Part shown: positions 54,719-64,000 of the stretch, piece after piece
Layout: every line of letters starts with the position of its first letter
How positions within the stretch are numbered: the first letter of the stretch is position 1
DNA from: Sesamum alatum
Lineage: Eukaryota > Streptophyta > Magnoliopsida > Lamiales > Pedaliaceae
Direction of reading: 5' to 3'
Assembly (NCBI GenBank): GCA_034509735.1
Contig: JACGWO010000005.1
Span: 30,658,479 to 30,722,478, forward strand
DNA length: 64,000 nt
Notes under the pieces: model-generated
Told to the model about the DNA's origin: nothing
What the model saw: only the letters and a program-made list of their open reading frames with translations
Database searches by the model: none
Program-made: the position numbers and the translations under genes

Positions 54719-56673
54719 TCAATGATGATGACGACGAAATTTAACTATTAAAACCACAGCGAGGACGAGTAAAGCAATCACCGTTGCTATAGAAAAAGCA
54801 AAATACAGTTTTTGCTTCGACTTGTCTCCTGTAACAATTTTCAATGAATTGCTTGCACTAATCCGACCACGCTGCTGTGGTAATAATTCTTCTGGTTTTT
54901 TGGTGCTGTCGTACTTATGAAATGAACCATCTTTATTACCATGTGGCTTAGGTTTATTTTCCTCGTTAGCTACAGTTATCGCATGTTCAACTTGTTGTTT
55001 CTTGGGTATAGTTACGCAGTAAATCTGGCCATCTTCGAACATCCCACTGGCCTCCTCAAGATCTGCATCGTTTGGGACTTCAAACGTCTCCTCGAAGGTT
55101 ATGTACTTGTGCTCGGTTACTTGCTTGTCTCCGCGTACGACCAGCTGCCCGTATTTGTTCATGTGTATCGTGATATCCTTAGCTTCAAATCCTTCAATAA
55201 TATAGGACGAAAGAAATTTGACTATCATTATTGTATATAGTGAAATTATAATATAATTTGTGTGTAAATAAGAAAATGAAAAACGAGAGTCGGATAGTGT
55301 TAGGTAAGGTGCATATATTAGATAAGGGACAGATGTTGGAGCTGAGTGAACGAGTGGAGTTTCGTAGGTAGTCTGTGGGCTACGGTTTTAGTGGGTTGGG
55401 GGTGAGGCCGCAACACCCCGACGGTACAGTATAGGGTAATTTTGTAATTGCATCAACGGTTACATATACATATTGTATTTGTGACCTATGGATTATTATT
55501 TTCTCAAAATAATAAGAAAACAGTTGCTCATCGTTCTCAAGGACGTCAACACATTATTGAACCTCTTGTTAAATTAATTCTTGTGTTTTTTATTCTTGTG
55601 ATTATTAGCGTACCTTCTCAAACAGATAGTTTCTATAATTAACTAAAATTGAAGTGGTGTAATTAATTGAAGTTCAAGTAACTCTTTATCTTTTTATTTT
55701 AACTTTGTATTTTTTAAAAACAAAGGTCATTATTTAGTAACATGGTAATTCACAAAACCTTTAATTATTTTATAATAAGATATTTAATTTTTTTATTCAT
55801 TACTATGTCAGGTAATATTATATATTCTTTGCTTTGTAAACTTTGTATGAAGAAATTATTTTGTAAAGTTTTAATTAATTTAATTATTAGAGTTATTTAT
55901 TCTCAACAATCATAATGCTATTGCATTATTCTTCCGTCCAAAAATTACTAAAATACAACTTCAAATTGGATGTAAAATAAAACTATCTTTTCCTTGCTTT
56001 AATTTAATTCACCATCCCGATCAAGTTGGATCTTGGGTTCCAATTATTTTCTTTTGTTCATTTAGAAAGAAGAAATACGAAAAAAAAAATGTACAGTTTT
56101 TACATGATATTTCTTTATCTCATTGCAGCTTAATAAATTTAGGATAATTAATAAATTAAGAGGGTAAATTATATTCACACTACTTGATATTTACCCAAAA
56201 TATTACAAATACATGCTTAGTAATTTGGAAATTATATTTACTCTACATGAGGTTTGTAAAACTTTATGATGTTTGCCCAAAAAGTGTGTAAATTCAAAAA
56301 TACCGTCAAATCATTTCATAAAAAAAAAATTAAAAGAAAAAGACATATTTTTGAGAAGACAAACAAGCCTTTAGTGGAATATAAGAATTAATTGGCGCCC
56401 AAATATAAATCATTAGATTGTTGCTCTCTCAAACAAATACGTTCAAAGGTATTTTTGTTCGAAAAATTGACCAAATTATAGTTCAAAATTTTGAATAAAT
56501 AAATACGTAACAAATTAACGTAACGTTAATGAACATATATTACCAGGAAGAGTTAAGCGCAAGTAATAAGAATCGGAATCCTCCTTCCATCCATGAGGCG
56601 GCGTAATCTGTCTGAACATCAGGCTCGAGTTCTGCCTATCCAGACGTCGTCTACCTCCAACTATCGTCGCCAT
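54719..56673 (-). CDS. HSP20/alpha-crystallin-like protein with C-terminal membrane anchor (RTM2-like)
   Basis: Two exons: 56673-56544 (ATG start; ends CTTCCTG before GTAATA) and 55191-54719, joined in frame within LTLPGFEAKDITIHMN; 200 residues. The alpha-crystallin domain covers about residues 20-112: HGWKEDSDSYYLRLTLPG, MNKYGQLVVRG, ITFEETFEVPNDADLEEASG, MFEDGQIYCVTIPKK. A Lys/Pro-rich linker follows, then one transmembrane helix (FSIATVIALLVLAVVLIV, about 173-194) and the tail KFRRHHH. This layout fits the RESTRICTED TEV MOVEMENT 2-like HSP20 group; RTM2 in Arabidopsis restricts long-distance potyvirus movement, but most relatives are uncharacterised and no such role is claimed here. The 1,352-bp intron is AT-rich. 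The gene appears intact. Confidence 0.9.
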
Positions 56674-56782
56674 TGATCTTATGAACTATATAACTGAAAA
56701 TAAGAATTTTGAGAAAATTACTGTGGTCAATACTGTAAATATCTTATATGTTGTACTAATGTAATAAGTTGAATATGCATGC

Positions 56783-56790
56783 TATTTATA
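56783..56790 (-). promoter_or_regulatory. TATA box of the HSP20-like gene
   Basis: TATAAATA on the minus strand (within CTATAAATAGCATGC), about 115 bp upstream of the ATG. Spacing allows a 5' UTR of roughly 80 nt. No other strong core element was seen. Confidence 0.55.
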
Positions 56791-57198
56791 GTTGAAGAGA
56801 AGTAAATGAAGAGCTTTGCACATTGCTTTTGATGGAAGAGAGAGATCATAGTGTAAGAAAAATGTTCTTTACTTTGTTAATTTGTCAGATTTGTTTATTT
56901 GAATGACCCTCTTTCTAGGGCTGCTAGGGTTCAAGCATTGTAATATTCCCTGCTTCAGGTACATGCAATTAGCTAACATTAATTAAATTTTGTTGAGTTG
57001 ATCCGGATAATTAACATGCAATGCCCATTTGAAATTAAATAAGATTTACTTGGTTTGATCATGGGCTGTTTATATATAATTTTAATTTTTTTTCTTTTTT
57101 TTTTTTTTGTAAATATTGAATAAGATTTAGTATTAAGATAGTTCACTCATATTGCTTTAAATGAAAATTAGATATATATGGTGGTCTTTCACGAATCA

Positions 57199-57233
<35 letters not shown>

Positions 57234-57255
57234 CCCTTTTTTCACATTGATTATA
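56791..57255. other. Upstream region of the HSP20-like gene, with poly(T)
   Basis: AT-rich 5' flank. A T homopolymer of about 33 lies at 57201-57233, directly before the foldback element. No gene seen. Confidence 0.5.
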
Positions 57256-58366
57256 GGGAAAAATGCAAGTTTGGTCCACTTTCTTAGGGGTGGTGGCACT
57301 TTTAGTCCAGGTCCATTTGAAAATAACAATTCAGGACAGTAACTTTAAAAAAATGGCAATTTCAGACCAAAAATCCTAATTTGGCCAGAGTTGGTCACCT
57401 TTTCGGCGACCATTTTACATGTGGATTAAAAAAATAAAAATTTTCTTACATGGCAGGTGATTTGGCAACCATAGTGAGGCGCACTATGGCGGCATGGTGA
57501 CATATTTTATTTAAGGCTAAAATCCATTTAAATGGATAACTTTTTTCTTAAATATATATTATTTAAATATCAATATAAAATATAAAATTTAAAATTTAAA
57601 ATTTAATACCAAATTGATAAATTAAATTAAAATCATGTTTAAAAGATAAATATACTAAAATTCGATTTTCAAATTTAAATATCTGTATCAATTTAAATTT
57701 TAATCAATTATATCTTATTAACAATATTTAAATTATAATTTAGTTTGAATATATTTTATAAATTATATTATTTACTATAAAAATGTTTAAATTTTAAAAA
57801 TTAGTGTTTTTATTTAAAAAATAAATCAAATTTCTTAACTTTTTTTAATTCTTTTTAAATTTCTTTTTTTTTTCCTTAGAACTTTTTTAAAAATTAATAT
57901 TTTCCTTATTTTTTGAATTATTTTAAATTAAGTTAATTAAAAAATAATTAAAATTTATATTGATATAGATATTTAAATTTGAAAATTGAATTTTAGATAT
58001 TAATCTTTTAAATGTGATTTTAATTTAATTTATCAATTTGGTGTAAATTTTAACTTTTTTGTTTTATTTTGATATTAAAATAATATAAATTTAAGAAAAA
58101 AGTTATCTATTTAAATGGATTTTAACCTTAAATAAAGCATGTCACCATGCTACCTCACTATGGTTGCCAAATCACCTGTCATGTAAGAAATTTTTTATTT
58201 TTTTAATCCACATGTAATTCCGGCGATCAATTCCAGTCAAATTAGGGTTTTTTGGCCTAAAATTGCCATTTTTTTAAAATTATCGTCATGAATTGCTATT
58301 TTCAAATAGACTTGGACTAAAAGTGCCACCGCCCCTAAGAAAGTGGACCAAAATTGCATTTTTCCC
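57256..58366. mobile_element. MULE-type foldback element, 1,111 bp
   Basis: GGGAAAAATGCAAGTTTGG and its mirror CCAAAATTGCATTTTTCCC begin arms that are inverted copies over several hundred bases (GGTCCACTTTCTTAGGGG; ATGGCAGGTGATTTGGCAAC against GTTGCCAAATCACCTGTCAT; CCATTTAAATGGAT). The 9-bp flanks TTGATTATA and TTAATTATA differ at one base. No ORF. The arms could form a very long hairpin RNA if transcribed. Confidence 0.92.
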
Positions 58367-58464
58367 TTAATTATATTTGAAACAATATATATATATATAT
58401 ATAACGAAACATTGTTCAGAAAAGAAAAGAAAAATTTGGGGGAGTTATTAAGAAAATTATAAGG

Positions 58465-58750
58465 ACAACTACAGGAGATGACAATTTTAGTCCTATTCAA
58501 ATTAAATTGGGTAAACAAGCCATGCAATTTTAAAATATTGGCACATTATAAGGACAAAATTCCAATATCGAAAATATCAAATCTGGCTAGAATTTGGCAT
58601 TTGCCCCATATGTGAGCCCTGAGTTCAGGCCGCATTGCAATTTTCAACGAATCTTGTTCTTAATGTGCTATTTTGTTTTTTTAAAGTTGCGGCACTTAAT
58701 TGCCAATTAAATTTAGTAGGACTAAAATTGCTACTTCCTTGTAATTGCAC
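58465..58750. repeat. Foldback repeat (ACAATTTTAGTCC arms)
   Basis: ACAATTTTAGTCCTA near 58480 is mirrored by TAGGACTAAAATTGC near 58725, with inner partial pairing (TTAAAATATTGGCAC against GTGCTATTTTG). The ends and TSD are unclear. Confidence 0.55.
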
Positions 58751-59134
58751 AAGAAGCAATATGATTTTTCACTGCAGTTAATTACTATGATCAAAAGAAA
58801 AAAATCGTGGCGAATACAAAATATATAATCCAGTTTCTATATGTAAAAAATTAGCTATGGTGGCACAACGTACTTGATGCATATAATAAATAATCTTTCA
58901 CACTTTAAAATATATTTTAAATAAGAATAAAATATATAAAGCAACACATCACGTGTTTAAAAGAGATAAAAGAAAAAAAAATAATTTAAGAGTATTATCG
59001 ACACAACAAAAAAATCGATATCGCAACGTCACAACCCACAGTCTGAGTGAAAATTGTTCTTTTTATATTAACATAGGTAACATCCAAGTATTAGAACAAT
59101 ATAGAGTAGACTTTTGACCATACATTTACGATCG

Positions 59135-59455
59135 GGAAATTGTAATATATCTGATAACTTATTTTATTTGTGAATTTAATCTCATTATTTCAACACTCAA
59201 CAGATTTAGTCCTATAAATCCACAAAAGTTGCAATTTTGGTTCTATTAACAATTTCCGTTAAATACTTAACGGATGCAAATATTACTTAGTTAACGGATC
59301 AAGTGCAATTCGTTAAATATTTAACAGAAATGATTTCTATATGGGACCAACACTACAACTTTTGTAAATTTATGGAACCAAATTTGTCGAGTGCTAAAAT
59401 AATGAGATCAAAATCACAAATAAAATAAATTAAATGACGTAAATTCAAATTGCCC
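59135..59455. repeat. Foldback repeat (ATTTTATTTGTGA arms)
   Basis: GGGAAATTGTAATATATC...TTATTTTATTTGTGA at the left is mirrored by TCACAAATAAAATAAATT and CAAATTGCCCC at the right; inner pairs include CAAAAGTTGCAATTTTGG and CAACTTTTGTAAATT. It lies about 320 bp upstream of the pectate lyase start. Confidence 0.65.
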
Positions 59456-59662
59456 CATTCTCGATCCACATTTCCCTCCTAAGACAAAAAACAAGTAAAA
59501 CTAACCATTCTCCAACTTTTCCTCCTACCTTCTCTCATCATTCTCATTGTCCAGATATTGCATTCACTGTGTGGTATTTACCTCTTCTTATGTATTTATA
59601 AGTTGGTAAGCTCCAGTGTTATCTGTTCAAACCATGTTATTACATACACCTAGCTAGTTTGT

Positions 59663-59673
59663 ACATATATAGT
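59663..59673 (+). promoter_or_regulatory. Possible TATA box of the pectate lyase gene
   Basis: ACATATATAGT about 105 bp upstream of the ATG; a second candidate TATTTATAAG lies near 59592. Neither is confirmed by other signals. Confidence 0.4.
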
Positions 59674-59772
59674 AGCTGAAAAATAAAAAAAATAAAAAAT
59701 AAATTATAAGAAAAACAAAATAAAAAATAAAAAATAAAAAATAAAAAAACATTTCCATTCCTTTAATAAATA

Positions 59773-62113
59773 ATGGATTCCATTAGGTGCATCTTAGTTT
59801 TCTTGATTTCTCTTTTCGTGGTTTTCACGAGAGTGACGAGTAACATCGCGGTTGACGATGCCGTGTGGGAGAAGCGCAGAGAAGCAGCAAAGAATGCCGC
59901 TCGCCAGGCCTATCAACCTAACCCTGGAGCAGTCCTAAATCATCTCAATGGGAATGTTCATAAGTAAGTTGATTTCTTCATTATGTATTTATTGCATATT
60001 GTCCAACATGTTTATGAGTTGAAATACCTCCAACTTTTCGTCCGTTATGAGGATTCAACACATTTAATCCTCTGATTTAAGGGATTTTCAGAATGATCCT
60101 ACAGTTGAGAAATCTCGACATATTTTGAAATTTTGGGGGTTAAATGTGTCTGATTTTGTCAAATTTGAAATTGTTTTGAAAATTCTGTAAAATAGAAGAT
60201 TAAAAGTGTTGAACCCACTATTATATAGGACTAAAAATATAATTTTATTTCCATTATCGCTACTAAAAACATTGATTTTGATCGATATATGAAGGTCAGT
60301 GGAACGGAGCAATAATAGGAGAGGGCTAAGGCAGTATAGGGGTTCATGCCAAGCTACAAACCCTATTGATCAATGTTGGAGGTGCCAACCGAATTGGGCT
60401 CAAAATCGTAAGAAATTGGTGGATTGTGTTCTAGGGTTCGGTCGCCACACGACCGGAGGCAAGGCCGGGAGGATGTATGTGGTGACCGACCCCTCGGACA
60501 ATGATCTAATTAACCCTAAGAGGGGAACTTTACGGCATGCTGTCATCCAGCCGGAGCCACTTTGGATCATATTTCAACGTAATATGAACATTAGATTAGC
60601 TGAAGAGCTTATTATGACAAGCAATAAGACGATAGATGGGCGTGGAGTGCAAGTGCACATTGCTAACGGTGCTGGCATAACCCTACAATATATACACAAC
60701 GTCATCATTCATAACATTCGGGTCCATGACATTAAGAAGGGAAACGGAGGCCTCATTAGGGATTCGGTTGCACACTTTGGTTATCGTACGAGAAGCGATG
60801 GAGATGGGATTTCACTCTTCGGCTCGACGAATATTTGGATCGACCATGTTTCTCTTTCTAAATGTGATGATGGCCTCATTGATGCAATTGAAGCTTCCAC
60901 AGCCATCACTATCTCAAATTGTCATTTCGCACACCATAATGACGTAATAATTTCATCTTTTTCGCTTAAGTACTTATTAAATATTAAAATATTCTCCTGT
61001 CTAACGCTAACATACAAAGAATTGATTTCTTTTTCAAGAAAAAGGAATAGAGAAAAGCTCTTGGAAATACCGAAAACTGAAAATAAAAATAAAAACGAAC
61101 ATAAACGAGTAGATTTCCCTCGTAATTAAACTTCTATTTATTTTTTCTTTTCATAAAGGCTCGTTAACACGACGTTTGTGTTGACCGGACGTCGACAAAC
61201 GCTCGATGCAACTGCAGGTGTTGTTGTTCGGAGCAAGTAATAGCAGGTCAGAGGACCACATAATGCAAATAACTGTAGCTTTCAATCACTTCGGCAAGGG
61301 CTTAATCCAAAGGATGCCCCGGGTGAGATGGGGTTTTGTGCACATTGTTAACAACGACTACACTCGTTGGCAGATGTACGCCATCGGCGGAAGCCAACAG
61401 CCGACCATACTTAGCCAGGGCAACCGCTTCGTTGCTCCCGACAATCCATTTGCCAAAGAGGTAGACATACATGCATCATTCGTGTTGTTGTGTGTTTGAT
61501 CCACCGGTTTAAGGAAAAAATACAATTTATTATGATTTTCTCACATTACATCCTATAAGTTAGATTTTTTCTCATTTCAGTCCTCACATGACTTTTCGAT
61601 CCAATAATTAACGGAGAACTCACGAGGCCGCTAGTTCAAACACGTGATGGACTAACTGTCCCACGACTTCTCCACTAATTATTTAACGGAAAAGTCACAT
61701 GAGAACTGAAGATGAAAAAATTTCTAACTTATGAGCTGCAATGTGATAAAATCATAATAAATGGAATTAAAGCCTAGTTTATGGGACTAAAAATGCGATT
61801 CTCCCTTCGGTTTAATTATACGTCGGCCTGTTTCCATGCAAGAGTTGTATGTTTTCATTGATTATCGATCCATTTCATGGCATTGTAGGTCACCAAGAGA
61901 GATTACGCAACGAAGAGCATGTGGAAGAATTGGGTGTGGAAATCAGAGGGAGATGTTATGGGCAATGGAGCATTTTTCGTGCAATCAGGAGATGTTGATC
62001 ATTACAAGTTTGTAAAAGGTGCTGACATGGTAGCCCCAAAACCTGGAGGGTTTGCAAGTAAACTCTCTAAATTTTCAGGCCCCTTAAATTGCATTCTGGG
62101 AAAGCCCTGTTAG
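59773..62113 (+). CDS. Pectate lyase (PL family 1), secreted
   Basis: Cleaves de-esterified homogalacturonan in the cell wall by Ca2+-dependent beta-elimination. Four exons: 59773-59963, 60295-60943, 61218-61460, 61889-62113; all junctions GT-AG and in frame; 435 residues. A signal peptide ([12 protein letters not shown], about 1-23) precedes a Pec_lyase_N segment ([20 protein letters not shown]). The parallel beta-helix follows: [94 protein letters not shown] (Ca-binding Asp residues), [18 protein letters not shown] (catalytic Arg motif), [17 protein letters not shown], and the C-terminal LNCILGKPC. Length and motifs match LAT59-like plant enzymes; those I know are often pollen or growth related. 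Introns 1 and 3 contain foldback repeats. Appears functional. Confidence 0.95.
60015..60245. repeat. Foldback repeat in pectate lyase intron 1
   Basis: Arms such as GAGGATTCAACACATTTAATC and GATTAAAAGTGTTGAACCC are inverted, with inner pairs CGACATATTTTGAAATT and AAATTTGAAATTG. It belongs to the GGTCC/GGACC-type foldback group. TSD not resolved. Confidence 0.55.
61513..61806. mobile_element. MULE-type foldback MITE in pectate lyase intron 3
   Basis: Arms (AATTTATTATGATTTTCTCACATT, TTTTCTCATTTCAGTCCTCACATGACTTTTC) are mirrored on the right (AAAATCATAATAAAT, GAAAAGTCACATGAGAACTGAAGATGAAAA). Flanks CCGGTTTAA (61504-61512) and TCGGTTTAA (61807-61815) match at 8 of 9 positions. No ORF. Confidence 0.8.
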
Positions 62114-62615
62114 CAGCAGAAGTATTACATGAACTGGAGTTCATGACGAGTGTTTTTCCAAGTAGGAATTAGAAGGAAATAATCGGAAATTCGTTCTGCT
62201 CCTTACACTCTCCTCAATTTTTGTTTCTTGGTTGAGTGTTGAGTGTGAGGAGAGAGATGTAAGATTAAGCATCTATATATGTGGCTTCTATTGTTTCTTT
62301 GATACCAAATTATGAAAGAGAGTAGAACTTCAAATCATATGTACTTCACCCTTAAATTTAAATAGTCGTTGTAGCACGCGGATTCCGGGAACATATAAAA
62401 AAGAACTATAATTTGAGATGAAAAGGTAAAAAAAAATTGTGAAAAGCGGCCATTGTGGTGTGGGGGAATGAAAAGCAAAGAAGACCGTGAAAAGAATGAA
62501 ACATGGAGTGAGGTGAAAGAGAAAAGATAAATTATAATTATGAGTTTATTAAAAATATGAAAGTTTGTGAGTAATGAAACATGTAGAAGTAAGGTAAGGG
62601 AGACATGTGAAGTAG
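62114..62615. other. 3' flank of the pectate lyase gene
   Basis: Contains the 3' UTR and terminator of the gene; no clear second gene. The minus-strand ORF at 62335-62628 is hydrophobic and AT-driven and is not supported. Confidence 0.45.
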
Positions 62616-63065
62616 GGATTAAATGCATTTTTTGTCCTGTAAGTTAAGCTATTTGGGGTTTTTGTCATTTAACTTTTAGGGTTGCATTTTGGTCCTACAT
62701 CTATTTATTTTCGTGATTTCAGTCTTTTTGTTCGTCGGAGTTCACCTCCACCGGCGAGAAGGGTCAACTCCAGCGAAAAAAGGACTAAAATTGCGAAAAT
62801 TAAAAAGTTGCAGGACAAAAATACTACCCTAAAAAGTTAAAGGACAAAAATACTGACAAAAATTGGCTAATAGGAACAAAAGTACCAATTCTAAAATATC
62901 ACGTAAGAGACACATGTAATTTTCCGCGAGAAGCATGAATTCCGGCGAAAAAAAGACTAAAATCACGAAAATTAAAAAATTTCAGAACCAAAATGCTATC
63001 CTAAAAAAATAAATGACGAAAATGTTAACTGACCTCGGTTATGGGACCAAAATGCATTTATCCTT
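62616..63065. mobile_element. MULE-type foldback MITE, perfect 9-bp TSD
   Basis: Ends GGATTAAATGCATTTTTTG and CAAAATGCATTTATCCTT are inverted. TSD GTGAAGTAG is perfect (62607-62615 and 63066-63074). The interior repeats GGACAAAAATACT and TTTTTGTCC phrases in both orientations plus CCGGCGA.AAA blocks. Confidence 0.93.
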
Positions 63066-63336
63066 GTGAAGTAGTGAGTTGAGAGGGGGAAAAAATTGTG
63101 CCGTGAGATTACTAAAAACATTGAAATTACTATTGTTAGCAAATTTTTCTTGAAGGAAAAAATGAATTAAAGGGTAAATTCGGTTATTCAAAAATTGGAA
63201 CAACAAAAAAATTTAATTTATAATAGTTTTAGATATTTTTTATTGGATCTAAGTATGTTCGAATTCTCTATTCTCAATTGGTGTTGCATTGTAAATTTCA
63301 CTTCATACAGTTACATGTATCCAATACTTCTTCAAA

Positions 63337-63833
63337 GGCTTAAATGCATTTTTCGTCTTGTATATTTTTTATTTTGGCATTTTAGTTTTTTATCTTTCTA
63401 GGGTAGCAAATAGGTCCTGTAATTTTTTAAGTTTTCGCGATTTTGATCCTTCAATCACCAGAGTTTGCAAATGTTACCGGAATTTTTTTTTTAATTTGGG
63501 GCTTTTGTTCCCATTGGTCAAATTACTGCTAGCATGGTATCAAATTTTCGTCCTATATCTTTTATATTTTGGTGTTTTAGTCTTTGATCTTTCTAGTGTA
63601 GCAAATAGGTCCTGTAACTTATAATTTTCATGATTTTGGTCCATTACATTGACCAATGGGAACACAAGCCCCAAATTAAAATAAAAATCCGGCAATATTT
63701 GCAAACTCCGGTGACTGAAGGACAAAAATCGCAAAAAATTAAAATATTACAAGACCTATTTGCTACCCTAAAAAGATAAAGGACTAAAATGCTAAAATGC
63801 AAAAGATATCGGACGAAAATTATATTTAATCCC
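63337..63833. mobile_element. MULE-type foldback MITE, 9-bp TSD with one mismatch
   Basis: GGCTTAAATGCATTTTTCGTC at the left and GACGAAAATTATATTTAATCCC at the right are inverted; arms include TAGGGTAGCAAATAGGTCCTGTAA type sequence on both sides. TSD TTCTTCAAA (63328-63336) and TTCTCCAAA (63834-63842). The same family as 62616-63065. Confidence 0.9.
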
Positions 63834-63842
63834 TTCTCCAAA

Positions 63843-64000
63843 TATATAGTTGATGCGTATTTAATTTATGCAATACACTTATGAAAATTAGCTTGTTTGC
63901 TTATGTTTTAATTTTGAGATTCAGAAGGAAATATGTGTTTTCAATTTTGTATAAGTTTTCATATAAAATGAGAATATATTTAGATTAGTTAATGAAATTG
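63843..64000. other. Intergenic to window end, nothing recognised
   Basis: AT-rich sequence without a supported feature. Confidence 0.4.

Noticed and set aside
1..64000. MicroRNA hairpins
   Set aside because: Several long foldbacks exist, but they are MITEs with TSDs, and no conserved miRNA sequence was recognised.

Overview
The window is nuclear DNA of a flowering plant, almost certainly a eudicot; an asterid (Lamiales-like) source is only a guess. The evidence is spliced plant genes with GT-AG introns (an NPF transporter, a DUF1118 thylakoid protein, a membrane-anchored HSP20-like protein, a pectate lyase), nuclear tRNA genes, AT-rich intergenic DNA, and transposons of most plant orders. 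No operons, CRISPR arrays or rRNA are present.

Layout: 1-2063 is the 5' part of a degraded hAT (RICESLEEPER-type) transposon on the minus strand. 2586-9995 is a tandem array of a ~155-bp monomer, interrupted by a ~426-bp GC-richer insert and a 2.07-kb solo LTR. 9996-14966 is mostly gene-poor, with one SINE and a GC-rich low-copy patch. 14967-17866 is an NPF4-type transporter gene. 19213-19940 is an inverted duplication of a tRNA-Ala(AGC) gene. 21428-24225 (minus) is a two-exon RIQ/DUF1118 gene with a repeat-filled intron. 25352-36475 holds a 5'-truncated LINE, a hAT MITE and a complete but decayed Copia element inserted in a LINE RNase H relic. 36540-47560 is a nested transposon landscape (SINEs, hAT, MULE-type foldback MITEs, PIF/Harbinger, CACTA, Helitron-like). 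About 48.6-52.6 kb is the 3' part of an LTR retrotransposon with an antisense ORF. 54719-56673 (minus) is the HSP20-like gene, and 59773-62113 a four-exon pectate lyase. The rest of the right edge is foldback MITEs.

The host genes do not form a pathway. Their products act at different sites: plasma membrane transport, grana thylakoid, a membrane-tethered chaperone-like protein, and the cell wall. Most of the window is repeat history. Target-site duplications (TSDs) can be read directly for many insertions, so relative order can be inferred: LINE relic, then hAT, then MULE MITE; and satellite duplication, then LTR insertion. Coordinates of exons and element ends were read by eye from splice signals, terminal repeats and TSDs. 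Family names rest on recognised motifs, not on database searches.
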